From: Actinernus sp. WN-2022
Taxonomy: Eukaryota; Cnidaria; Anthozoa; Actiniaria; Actinernidae
NCBI GenBank assembly: GCA_030867875.1
Contig: JAOWCC010001634.1
Coordinates: forward strand, 98,559,321 to 98,623,320
Direction: 5' to 3'
DNA length: 64,000 nucleotides
Numbering within the stretch: the first letter of the stretch is position 1; each line of letters begins with the position of its first letter. A program made the position numbers and the translations under genes. Below, in pieces: positions 23,040 to 33,159 of the stretch. The notes beneath the pieces are model-generated. The model ran no database searches. It worked only from the letters and a program-made list of their open reading frames with translations, and was not told where the DNA came from.

Positions 23040-23790
23040 ATTTTACGGCCGGGAATAGATTTCTGACAATGACTCATCGATCGATATCTCCTTGTCTCGT
23101 CTTGTCTGAGAGCTTTGAACTTTCTTATCTGAGCGCGCCTGACGAAATCTAACATGAGACTATAATTCGATACCTTTTATGTCTAAACCTGTTTGGATAC
23201 ACTTAAGCTGAGATTGTATTTTGCTCACGTTTTCAATTGTGCATTAGATCTGTTCAGACAGAGTAGATCGAATGTTTTACGTTGTTGGTGTATTTTTAGG
23301 TCTATAACAGTTCCTTTACAAGCGGCTATGTAGCGCTCTCTGATTCTGAGCTCTGATTATCAAGCAGTTCCCGTCTCTTCTCGAGTAACCGTTTGCACAG
23401 ACGAATGCAAAATAGACTTTTCATGAACCAGTGGCTTCGTTGAAAGCTTGGTCATATCAGACGAAATCGATCTCTTGTCATTCACTTTAATTGGTTTCAT
23501 CTATTTGCTTGAACTCCGATCCTTATCTGGTCGTAGACCAGAAGGCGCCGTAGTTTCGCCTGAGTCAACAACACTTCCTCCATTTTAATAATTCGGTTGG
23601 AGAGAAGATAGAGGCAAATTGAGTACTTCATGACGTGACGGTAGCCTTAAACACTCTAAAGCTCTCTACCGAGCATTTATCTTTCAACTAATGCGCATGC
23701 CTGTTTATCGCTCGATCACAGAGTCTCCGACCCACATTCTTAGCGGCAAAGGTCTAAACTGATCAACTTCTGTCGCCGATAGAACAACAA
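23040..23790. repeat. Dispersed repeat family B, copy 2
   Basis: The segment 23040-23340 aligns in order with 9330-9600 and 27490-27730 (CTGAGCGCGCCTGA, TGTTTGGATACACTTAA, GAGATTGTATTT, ATTAGATCTGTTCAG, AACAGTTCCTTTACAAG). The segment 23700-23750 (TATCGCTCGATCACAG, TCTCCGACCCACATT) recurs at 27832-27865, so the paralogy with 27.5-27.9 kb is longer than the core repeat. Confidence 0.5.
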
Positions 23791-23794
23791 CAAA

Positions 23795-25300
23795 AAAATA
23801 ATAACAAGAAGCTGCACACAGCTTAAACTCCAGCGTATTTTTTGTAACGCGTGTTTGCCAATTACAACGCACAATCAGATGCGAAAGTACGCACCCACAG
23901 TTGATCTCATCTAAAACGAGTCAGAACACGAGTGAACAAAAGTAGAACACGAGCGACTTAAAGTAAGCCTGGGTACCCTAGGGTAACACAGGTAGCCCAA
24001 AAATACTAGGGTCCAAATACTAAGATGATCTGTTCTAAAACTCCACATGAATCAGGACATGAGTGAACTCGAGTGCACAGCGGTTCATAATTTAATTTAA
24101 AACAACTATAATAAACAAATATAATTATAATTGTTTTATCGTCTTAGTTGTCTCGGGTTACCTGTGTTATCAGTGCGGTACCCTATTTTTGTATTTCCGG
24201 GCTACCTGTGTTATTCTAGATTGGCTTAGTTGTGTCGGGTTACTTGTATTTTAAGTAAGGTATCCTATCTTTGTATTTTCGGGCTACTTGTGTTCACATC
24301 GGTTATTAGCATGCACACACTGTTATTGTCAAGGAGTTATTTTAACTCCAAAAGAGTTATTCTGTACCATTTTGTTTAGTACAGAATAACTCTATTGGAG
24401 TTAAAATAACTCCTTGAAAATAACAGTGCACAGACAGATCACGTTAATACACACGCACAATCTGTTAAATTGAATTGGACAATCAGATGCGAAAGTATGC
24501 ACGCACAGTCGCGTCACGTAGAAGCGCCAGAGTAACAAGAAGCTGCACGCACCTTTGAAGAGGAACTAAAGCCTAAAATCAATTCAATATCAATGCAAAG
24601 ATGTATTCGAAATAAATAAATTGCGCTATTTAAATTTTCTATGTTACGCGTCTTAATGAAGAAAAAAGCTGAAACCTTCCTCGCAGCCTCCGCTCAGATG
24701 GCTCACATCTGTTTTTTTTTTGCTGGAATAACGGCTCCTAATTGCGAACCATTGTGTTTTCTTCAATATGAGGAAATTTGCTTTGAATTGAGCCACCACA
24801 CAATCTAAATTTATCAGCGGAGAATCGAACTTGAAAACTAATTTTCTCTGCAAAAGTCGCGCAACACAGAAAAATATAATAGCAAAACTTATATACATCT
24901 TTGTTTAGACGTTGTGAACACAAGTAGAACACGAATGCACGCAAGTAGAATACGAATAAACACGAGCAACTTCACGTAAGCTAGGGTACCTAGGATAACA
25001 TCGGTATCCGAAAAATACTAGGATCCAAATACTAGTAGGATCTGAAATATAACTCCACACGAGTCAGACCAGGAGTGAACATGAGTACACTAGCGCTTCA
25101 TTTAATTAATACAAAACATAATACTAATAACATAATAAAAATTGTGTTATCGGCTTAGTTGTTTCGGGTTACCTGTGATATCAGTGCATGTGTGACGACT
25201 TTGTAGGTTCGGCCGGGTTACCTGTGTTATCCTATTGTTATCAATCCGGTACGGTACTATTTTTACTCTATGTATTTTCGGGCTATCTGTGTTATCTAGG
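23795..25300. repeat. Fold-back repeat family A, compound copy 2
   Basis: This is collinear with 11960-13560 and has the same two inverted-module units, AT-rich cores and unique spacer. It is distinguished by an inserted 111-bp palindromic MITE at 24318-24428. Open frames over this region are derived from the repeat. Confidence 0.55.
24318..24428. mobile_element. Palindromic MITE nested in repeat family A
   Basis: The 111-bp element is almost one perfect inverted repeat. It starts CACTGTTATT and ends AATAACAGTG, with arms running through AAGGAGTTATTTTAACTCC and AGAGTTATTCTGTAC around a short CATTTTGTTTA loop. CACA flanks both sides (24314-24317, 24429-24432), and the paralogous site near 12404 lacks the insert, confirming insertion. 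Confidence 0.8.
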
Positions 25301-25418
25301 AGACCGCCTTGACCTTTTAGACATTTCTCGTTCCAGTCTGCGACCGCGCGAAGCGTGTTACATAGTGCGATGTTGATCAGTTGGATGTTGAGTGCCAACT
25401 TCAATTGGCAGAGGTTTC

Positions 25419-26389
25419 TAGTACTTCGAGCTATCAATTGGTCAGGAGTCTATGCTCTTTGTGATGCTGAGGTTTTTTGGCCATCAGAAAGTATATTTAA
25501 CTTACTTTTCGTACAGTGTTTGGACGAGATTGGCCGATATTAGATTTTACGCAAAATTGTTAACATCATTTATGTTGCACATCTAAGAACATAACTTTTT
25601 TTCTTTTGCATAGTTAGCATCACTGTTTACTGCTGCATACAAATTAGACAATTACAATCAATATTTCTGGTCCAAAAGTTTCGAAAACTAATACATAGTG
25701 TGGAAGTCCGTGAAGTGACTAGCGACTTTGAAGTAGTTCGAACTATCGATTGTCATGGACTGAATAATTTGTTTTACAGCTTTATATGTATGTCGATTGG
25801 TCAGAAGACTATCCTCGTAAAGCTTTTGTGTTTCTTTGGGCTGTAGGGTTTTTTAACGGGAGTTTTTGTACAGTATTTCTAGCCTCTACTTTGTACATAG
25901 CACGCTTCACACTAGAGCCATATTCAGTTACGTTGTCACGGAAATCCGGTAAATTAAAATTACTAGCTGTTTTCTAGTAGTTCGAGCTATCGGCTGTCAT
26001 GGACTGAAAACGTACTTTTACAGTTTCATATGTACGTCAATTGGTCAGAAGTCTATGCTCTTTGTGACGCTGAGGTTTTTTGGGCATCAGAAAGTATTTT
26101 TAACTTGCTTTTCGTACAGTGTTTGGACGAGATTGACCGATATTAGATTTTACGCATAATTGTCAATGTCATTAATGTTGTACATCTAGAACAGAACATT
26201 CGACCAAATGTTTTCAATTTTTTTCTTTCGCCTAGTCAGCATCTCTGTTTGCTGCCGTATAAAAATTAAACAATTTCAATCAATATTTCTGGTTCAAAAG
26301 TTTCGAAAACTATTAAGACATAGTGTAGCGCGTTTAACGCTAGAAAGTTCAGCAGTCCGGAAGTCTGTGAAGTGACTAGCGACTTTGAA
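25419..26389. repeat. Three-unit direct repeat array C
   Basis: Units at 25419-25733 and 25974-26389 share long blocks (TTCGAGCTATC, GTCTATGCTCTTTGTGA, GAGGTTTTTTGG, CAGTGTTTGGACGAGATT, GAAGTGACTAGCGACTTTGA). The middle unit 25734-25973 matches only at its start (TAGTTCGAACTATCG, TTGGTCAGAAG). No coding function is apparent. Confidence 0.6.
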
Positions 26390-27489
26390 TATTCTTTAGA
26401 CTGTTTTCCTTTAAACGATATCCAGTCTCCAAGTCGGTTTTCCAAAACTATTTTCTAGTTCTGTTTACAATTATACAGTTATCCAACTCCAATACGATTT
26501 GATCTCCCTATAAACCCGCAGGGGAAGCCAGAAGGCACTCTGTCCAACATCCTGCCACAGCGCCGGTGAGATCCGCAAATGAGCACTTCCAAAACATACC
26601 AAATGTCAGTTGAGAAAACAATCTTACGAGTTTTGCTAGAAATGTCCGGCAGTCAGTTTTTTTTTTATTAACCAGTAATCGTGCAGCTAGCTAGAGTCTT
26701 GAGATATCTGTCAGCAACTCCTACCTCGCAGCTAGTTAATAAATTAGTACTGTTCAGACCAAATTCTGGTATACGTAATCTGAGCACTTTAGATATTTAG
26801 TTTGTTGACCCAGTACCATATGTGCCACGACTTACATTAGCTAGCCTAGTAACTTAGTAGGTTTTACTTTTTGTTTTTCCCTCTTCTGGTTTGTTTCCCT
26901 CTTCTGGTTTGTTTCTATCTCTAAAATATAGAAATTTGGTCTATAACTGCCCTTGGCGCAAGTGTTTCGTAATCGCAACTAATTGACCGCCAAAGTGATC
27001 AATTGAAATTTCAACCAAAATAGTGTGCGAAAAACTGCTACTGACTGGTGTTCGGCGATCCTCGTTATCCACCCGGTAGTTGTCGTGGTAAGAGAAATTA
27101 CCTTGGAGCGAGTAGTGAACGTGGTCGTAGCGAGAGCTAGAATAAAGTCGGCTAGATCGGATGATAACACTGACTTGACATTTGTGTACATTTCAAAACC
27201 TTAAAATAACTAAAATCTGTCATTGATGGGCTTTTAGCGCGCTAGATTCTATTCAAGCCACCTCGCTAGGTAGCTTGGAACTTCAAAGTATTCCACCGAC
27301 CACTAGCTAGCTAATCACCAGAGCAGAAAAACTGCTCAGACTAGAGAAGCTCGCTACCTCCTGTGGTTAGCTAGCTAGATTTACTAGTCTGAACACGGCC
27401 TCCTTGTCAAAATGTGACCTCGTTTCCAGACATGTTTTGACTTGTTCTAGACTAGGAAAACACAATTAATTGATAAAATAACAAACGCC
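26390..27489. other. Unassigned intronic DNA
   Basis: Repeated AGCTAGCTAG-like words occur at 26690-26730 and 27300-27380, with a loose inverted arrangement around 27300-27375. I see no exon or known element. Confidence 0.35.
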
Positions 27490-27870
27490 CTGTCCTGTCA
27501 TTCACTTTGATTAGTTATCAGCCGACAAGACGGATAAGTTATCTCGAGTTGTCTCATACAGCTGACCCCGTTATCTAAACGTGTTTGCATACACTTAACT
27601 TGAGATTGTATTTCGCTTATGCTATTAGATCTGTTCAGGCAGCGCAGATCGAATGTATTACGTTGTTCGTGTATTTTTACAGTTCCTTTACAAGAATCAT
27701 AGGATTAGAAAGTAGTTAAAAAGAACTGATAGCGCCTCGAAGTCTCACGCGTTGCTCATTCCACATTCCCGTAGTGGTAATTATTCGGTGATGCTTTTAT
27801 GTGATGTAAACAGTGTTAAATGCCTCCTGCTTTATCGCTCGATCACAGCGTCTCCGACCCACATTTCGAT
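27490..27870. repeat. Dispersed repeat family B, copy 3
   Basis: It matches copies at 9330-9600 and 23040-23340 through TCATTCACTTTGATTAG, GAGATTGTATTT, ATTAGATCTGTTCAG and CAGTTCCTTTACAAGAATCA. The end at 27832-27865 matches 23705-23745. Confidence 0.5.
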
Positions 27871-27879
27871 ATATGTTTC

Positions 27880-28127
27880 GGGGGGGGGGGGGGGGGCTTC
27901 TTCCTATATTCGGCTGGTAGGGGTGATCGTCCTACTTTTTAGGGTTTGAAATCGGCGATTTAGTATTTTTTAGGGGTTGTCAAAGCGAAATCCATATTTC
28001 AGGGTTATTTTTAGACCATGAGGTACATTTTAGTGTGGGACATTTTTCACGGTTTGGTATTTTTTAGGGTATTTTTCGAGGTTTTCCGACGGTCAACGGC
28101 CAAGCCTTTTTACCCTGAAGACCCCCC
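27880..28127. repeat. Segment bounded by a G-run and a C-run
   Basis: The segment begins with a run of about 18 G (27880-27897) and ends with a run of about 14 C (28120-28133). Inside, ATTTTTTAGGG-type phrases and CGAGGTTTTCCGACG recur. The inverse of the last phrase is found at 42174-42210 (CGTCGGAAAAGCTGG, AATACCCTAAAAATA), so this is one of two copies of a dispersed repeat in opposite orientation. Confidence 0.45.
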
Positions 28128-28355
28128 CCCCCTCTCACGGATATGTTTCACATATTAATAAGCAGTTGGATGTGACATTGATCGCCAGCCAGTTTATTAA
28201 TCTGGCATTTGTTTAAGTTTCACATCTTGTAATCATATCACGTGAAATGCATTCAAGTACAAGGTCCAACAGCATTTATTACAAGGGATAACAGGAATAA
28301 AAAAAATCATATTTGATCTGCACTTCTACAGCCCACTTTCGATTATGTTTCACGT

Positions 28356-28467
28356 CTTGTCACGCACAAAGGTTTCAATATGAGACTGGGTGACAAATGT
28401 CAAAAAATATATTTTCTCGGAGAATAGAATAAATTTAATTTGTATTGATACCTTTGTGCGTGACAAG
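28356..28467. repeat. Short inverted repeat near gene A start
   Basis: CTTGTCACGCACAAAGGT on the left and ACCTTTGTGCGTGACAAG on the right form an 18-bp perfect stem, extended inward to TTTCAATA/TATTGATA. The loop is about 60 bp. It is probably a MITE relic and lies 70 bp beyond the donor of the putative first exon. Confidence 0.6.
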
Positions 28468-28539
28468 TGAAGAATAGCGAAAATGGGCTATTAACAAACG
28501 TTAACGGGCATTAATGCCAGTAAATACTACCCCACGAAC

Positions 28540-28729
28540 CTTGTTTTCTCTGAAAAGCTTGTTCTGTGTGTTTCGGCGGCCTCCAGATGTTGTCCAACTG
28601 GTTTATTTTGGTTGCTTGCTTGTTAAGAATGAGCTCAATTCTCACAAACTCACCACAAACTAACAACACGACCACTAGAGATATGACAACAGTGGTCGGT
28701 GAAGAGGAATGAAGAGTTTTCTCAGTCAT
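28540..28729 (-). CDS. Putative first coding exon of gene A (membrane/signal segment)
   Basis: An ATG at 28729 starts a 63-codon frame. It has a 12-residue polar N-terminus and a strongly hydrophobic stretch (VVISLVVVLLVCG). A hydrophilic region follows that could form a short coil. The hydrophobic stretch could be a type II membrane anchor or an uncleaved or cleaved signal peptide. A donor AACAAG/gttcgt ends the exon in phase 1, exactly what the acceptor at 6350 needs. A TATA-like box lies about 100 nt upstream of the ATG, and nothing between here and 6350 looks like a better start. The link to the collagen exon, across about 22 kb, is inferred from phase, strand and position, not demonstrated. 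It could alternatively belong to an unrelated short gene. Confidence 0.5.
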
Positions 28730-28830
28730 ATCTTAGACGATGGATCGTATCGGTGATGGGAACCCTCAAGCCAGGGTCTGGCTGCGAAATACGATGATCT
28801 TTTGCTTATGAAGTAATTAAACTAAGCTCC

Positions 28831-28837
28831 GTATATA
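28831..28837 (-). promoter_or_regulatory. TATA-like box of gene A
   Basis: On the minus strand TATATAC lies about 102 nt 5' of the putative start codon. That would place transcription start near 28805 and give a 5' UTR of about 75 nt. This is a single motif, so it is only suggestive. Confidence 0.35.
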
Positions 28838-28849
28838 CAGCAGGGAAGT

Positions 28850-30080
28850 TGATATTCATGTATTTTGTGGAAGGTCAGAAGATGCGGAAGTGGTATAGAT
28901 AGGATTTCAGGTGAGGACGAAAATGGTGCGATATATCGGTTACCATGTCAACGCCACGGTGTTTGAGAATTCTTTTGCTACTATATATAGGCAGGGTTCA
29001 CTCTAGAAACTTGGAAATATTATGATCATTTATTTTACACACATATACCAGTCCGATTTGAATAAACGTTACGTTGTTAGGAAAAAAATGAGAAAAGTAT
29101 ACATCGGTCTCTCTCGCACTCTTATGCTGAAAATGGGAGTATGTTTGTCGCTTCCAAACGAAGGGAGGGCAGGAACGCCGGTCAAAAGAGAACAGCATGG
29201 AAAGAGCGCAAGTGAGAGCCGACAGATGTGTAGCTAAAATCGACCGGCTGATATGTGATAACGGCCGAGAGAGGGATATTGTGCGAGGTTCTCTTTATAA
29301 CTGCACACGAGTAAGATCGCTGACAATTGATCGTTTGCATTGACGTCACAAAAAAAATTGCCTCAAGAAAAAACTTATTAGTAAAATATTTTTAATGCTG
29401 TAAAAAGCAGGTAAAAATATAGAAATGACCGAAATTTTGGAGCAATAGAGTACATCGTAACCGAGCTGTCGGCCAAATAATTATTCGAACAATTTAGTGT
29501 AATTAGTATGCGGCGGCCATGTTGGTGTACAGCTTTAGTACACCAAGATGGCGGCCAAAAACGTACTCTACAAATAAAGCTGTTTTCCCCATCAATATGA
29601 TTATCATTCACTTCAAAACACTTTAGATATCACTTTTAAAAGGTTTATCAAGTCTAAAATTTGAAATTGGCCGAAATATATGGATTTCCTTGACATTTAG
29701 GAAAGACGCTGACCTGGGTGGTCACAAAATTCAAAGTACTGTAACTCAAACACTATATATACTGAGAATACCGATATCTAAATCATATTAAAAGAACAGC
29801 TTCATATATCTCATAGTTTAGATTTTAGAATGTTGATGTCGTCACATGCAAAGGATCTATAGTATACTGTTCTTATCGATCTCTGTCGCACTATTACATG
29901 TATGCTGAGAACGGGGAGTATATATGTTGGTTGCTGCTCGAGAATGAATAGTTCCAGGACAGCGTAATGAGGTCTAACTGAAATTCGTCTGTTGAAAATT
30001 CGCACATGCATAGCTTAGTTTTGCCGATTTTTATTGAAGATTTGCGTTGAAAATGAAGACTAAAATCCCATACAACACAT
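28850..30080. other. Intergenic DNA with a 19-bp hairpin
   Basis: This is upstream of gene A. At 29512-29556 the arms GGCGGCCATGTTGGTGTAC and GTACACCAAGATGGCGGCC (one mismatch) form a compact hairpin. Otherwise no gene or element is recognised. Confidence 0.45.
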
Positions 30081-30084
30081 GCTA

Positions 30085-31345
30085 TTAAATAGGTTGGATG
30101 GAAAATGAGGGGGGGGGGAGGGGGGGCGAGTGTGGAGTGCGGAGTATGGAATATGAGGAGTATGGAAAGTGAGGAGTGTGGAGTGTGGAAATTGGAAAAT
30201 TCAAATTTTGCAAGGTCACAACTTTTCACAACAGTTACCTATGTCCCTAAAAAATTTACACAGATGCTGATATGCTCTTTCATACCATGGAATTAGTTTT
30301 TGCCTTGAGTTTTTATACATTAGAGTTTGCCACTTTATGTAATCTAAGCAATTTTAATGTAGTATGACTGATAAGAGAGCTATGGCAAACTCTAATAAAC
30401 ATGTTCTCTCTTAGCCTCCTCCGCAGGCATCTCTAAGTATCAGAAACCGTAAAGAAGAAAAACAGGAGAAAACCGGGCTTCCTGTGTACCCAATTTAGGA
30501 TTTTTCTTCTTCACGGTTTCTGATACTTAGAGATGCCTGCGGAAGAGGCTAGTTCTCTCATAATTAATACCTTTGACCCTGACGTGATATGAAATGATAC
30601 AATCAGTTTGTTCATTATTTATTTGTTTTTCGTGGTCCGTTCATGGTCTGTTTTCTAGGATTGTATTTTCTAAGGGCCTGTTTACATGCAAGGCGCTAGG
30701 GTTACCCTAGCGGCCCGGGTCAAAGATAGCCCGGGTTTACGTGACTAGGGTAACCCTCCAACCGAGTCACGTCAGTAATACATGGTGATTTATTTGGAGG
30801 AAATGTGCAGTTTGGACAAGGTATTTGGCGTAACGAAGTCAAATTTTTATTGTGGCCTCTGTGTTTCTGCATAAATTTTCAAACTTTACGCCTATAACTT
30901 TTTCGATATGCAAGAAGGTAAAACATTGCATATTTGCCCATGGCAATACACTTTTTCAAGTAGTAGGATTAGTTTTTGCCTATAGTGAGTTTTCATATCC
31001 TGATACATTCGATTGTTTACGCAACCGTGTTCATCCAGGATAATTATTTGAATATTTGTCCGGCCTCATTTTCTCCCCACTCCTCATTTTCCACACTCGG
31101 CATTTCCACACTCCACATTTCCACACTCCTCCTTTTTCAATTTCCACACTCCGCACTTTCCACACTACTCACTTTCCATACTCCTCATTTTCCCCACTCC
31201 ACATTTCCACACTCCACATTTCCACACTCCACATTTCCACACTCCACATTTCCACACTCCTCCTTTTTAAATTTCCACACTCCGCACTTTCCATACTACG
31301 CATATTCCATACTCCGCACCCCTCATTTTGGATACAACCTATTAA
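30085..31345. repeat. Fold-back with CT/GA-rich minisatellite arms
   Basis: The left arm (30085-30200) is AGGTTGG, a G-run, then GAGTGTGGAGTGCGGAG-type repeats. The right arm (31060-31345) is the inverse: CCACACTCCACATTT units repeated about 15 times, CCCCTCATTTTGGAT and CAACCTATT. The arms differ in repeat number. Long open frames across the right arm are low-complexity artefacts. A hAT-type MITE sits inside at 30411-30551. Confidence 0.6.
30411..30551. mobile_element. hAT-type MITE with 8-bp target duplication
   Basis: The 141-bp element starts TTAGCCTCCTCCGCAGGC and ends GCCTGCGGAAGAGGCTA. The arms run about 50 bp (CATCTCTAAGTATCAGAAAC and its inverse). GTTCTCTC flanks it exactly on both sides (30403-30410, 30552-30559); 8-bp duplications are characteristic of hAT transposases. 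No coding capacity. Confidence 0.85.
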
Positions 31346-31713
31346 ATATCGCCATTTACAGAGCTTGGGTTACCTGTGCTTATCCTCATCATTATCAGCG
31401 TTGTTCCGGAGCATGACAGTGGCCGATGTAAATGCTAACAATTTGATTCGATTGAGGTACTCAAGTGGTTCTACAGGTCAAAAATTCCACAAATCTTGCA
31501 GCTAGTTCTTGACCCGCCCCAGTATATTGTCGTTGGCTGTGGAGTTGTCATTGTTTTTAGCAAAGCACACTTCTTCAAGGTGACTGGCTTTTCCGCATTG
31601 TGCACATGCATGTGGCTTCCATAGCCGGGCATGTATCATGTTCCTTCAATTTCAATTTTCCAACATTGTTTGATTTGGAGCTGTTGTGGGTATTGCTTTC
31701 CCACTTATTTTAC

Positions 31714-31738
31714 TCTCTCTCTCTCTCTCTCTCTCTCT
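31714..31738. repeat. (CT)n microsatellite
   Basis: An uninterrupted CT dinucleotide run of about 12 units. The flanking DNA, 31346-32200, holds no gene that I recognise. Confidence 0.85.
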
Positions 31739-32339
31739 GGTCGATCGGCGTTAATTTGTTTCTGAGCCTTTCGCTTGTATCTTCTTTTATTCGTCTGATC
31801 TAGTGCAGCTTCGGTCAGGATTCTGTCTAATGCCCAGTTTTCGCTTATGGCTTTGATAGGTAATTTGTTACATTGTTTAGCATTGTTCTTATTCTCTGAT
31901 CTGACGCGTCACATTTCTTCGCTGTTTCGTGGACTTTTGTAAAGTAGTCGCTTAATCATTCCTCTGGCGAAATCTTTTTTTTTTTTTTCGACGTGAAGTG
32001 GTTGTTGATCATTCTTATTAGAATTTTATAAACATCGTCCCATCCTGAACTGTCTTCGTCGCTATTGAGTAGAATCCCCGGGAGGAACATGAACCGCTAT
32101 AAACGGGTAGGTATGTGCGGCCATGTGGTCCAGAACCGGTTTGACGAGAAAAAAGTAGCTCCAAAACCATGATTTCCAAGTTATTGTGGAAACGAACCCG
32201 GATGTTCATCCTGTCTGATTATTCTGAGTCGTCTTTGACCCGGAATTTCACATCTTTTTGACGAGAAAAAAAAACCCGGCCCCTGAAATCTAAATTAGGT
32301 TCAAACTCCGCAATTCTTGGTTTGCAAACAATCCCCGGA

Positions 32340-32436
32340 GATTTAAGAGACAAAGACGTGGCGGCCATGTTAGATGACAACAACAAAAGAACTATTGCCG
32401 AATCTTGTGTTATTGTCATCCAACATGGCCGCCATG
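32340..32436. repeat. Inverted repeat around GGCGGCCATGTT
   Basis: GTGGCGGCCATGTTAGATGACAA on the left (first 20 bases matter most) and TTGTCATCCAACATGGCCGCC on the right form a stem around a 35-bp loop. The same GGCCGCCAT motif ends the hairpin at 29512-29556, which suggests a related small fold-back family. Confidence 0.55.
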
Positions 32437-32588
32437 ACGTCAGTTACAAACGAAGAATATATATTATGTCATAAACTAGAAATACCTTTCGGTAAATTGT
32501 CAAACGAGAAATTATTTCAAATGACAGAAATGGTTGTTAGAAAAGGACAAGTATTTTATCTGTTGGAGATAGTACTTGTTCATGCATG

Positions 32589-33110
32589 TAGCCTGCTTGC
32601 AGGCTCTGGTTGATTTGGGATTCCTGTGGTGGGAGAGAGGAGGGGGAAGGGGGAGAAAGAGAGGAGGGCCTGCGACAAGACCCTGTGTTTTTGAAATTCC
32701 CGTTCGTGCAAGGACGGGAATAGTTCTCCAATCTGATTGGTTGATTCTAGAAGGTGCGCGTGCACTTTGTTCGAAAATGGCGTGTATTATGGTGTTAGCA
32801 GCGCGCGCGGGCTAAAATTTAAACATTTCCACTCAAATTGCAGTCATTTTTCTGCTGTTTTGTCTCTTTTTCTCAAACATGCAGTAGAAGTACAAGGGGT
32901 TCAATGCTAGAGTACATTTACAATAGAATCTCGGAGAAAACTTTGATTTTAAAATACTTTGTGAATTATTATTATAATGGTGTGACGTCATGGGGGCGGA
33001 TTTTAAAAACACAGGGTCTTGTCGCAGGCTCTCCTTTCTCTTTCTCCCTCTTCCCCATCCTACCTCACACCACAGGAATCCCAAATCGACTAGAGCCTGC
33101 AAGCAGGCTA
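32589..33110. mobile_element. hAT-like non-autonomous element, 522 bp
   Basis: The ends are inverted (TAGCCTGCTTGCAGGC / GCCTGCAAGCAGGCTA). The arms extend more than 100 bp through GGGATTCCTGTGGTG, a purine-rich block and GACAAGACCCTGTGTTTTT. Flanks CATGCATG (32581-32588) and CATGTATG (33112-33119) look like an 8-bp target duplication with one change and one extra A. The end sequence resembles the MITE at 30411, so both may use the same hAT-type transposase. Open frames on both strands are chance. Confidence 0.7.
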
Positions 33111-33159
33111 ACATGTATGTTACTATACTGTGAAATAGTACATAACCTTTCATATCAGT

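Noticed and set aside
30976..31505. Two overlapping frames of about 146-149 codons rich in His/Ser/Pro/Thr
   Set aside because: They are translations of the CCACACTCCACATTT minisatellite in two frames, with no start context or splice sites.
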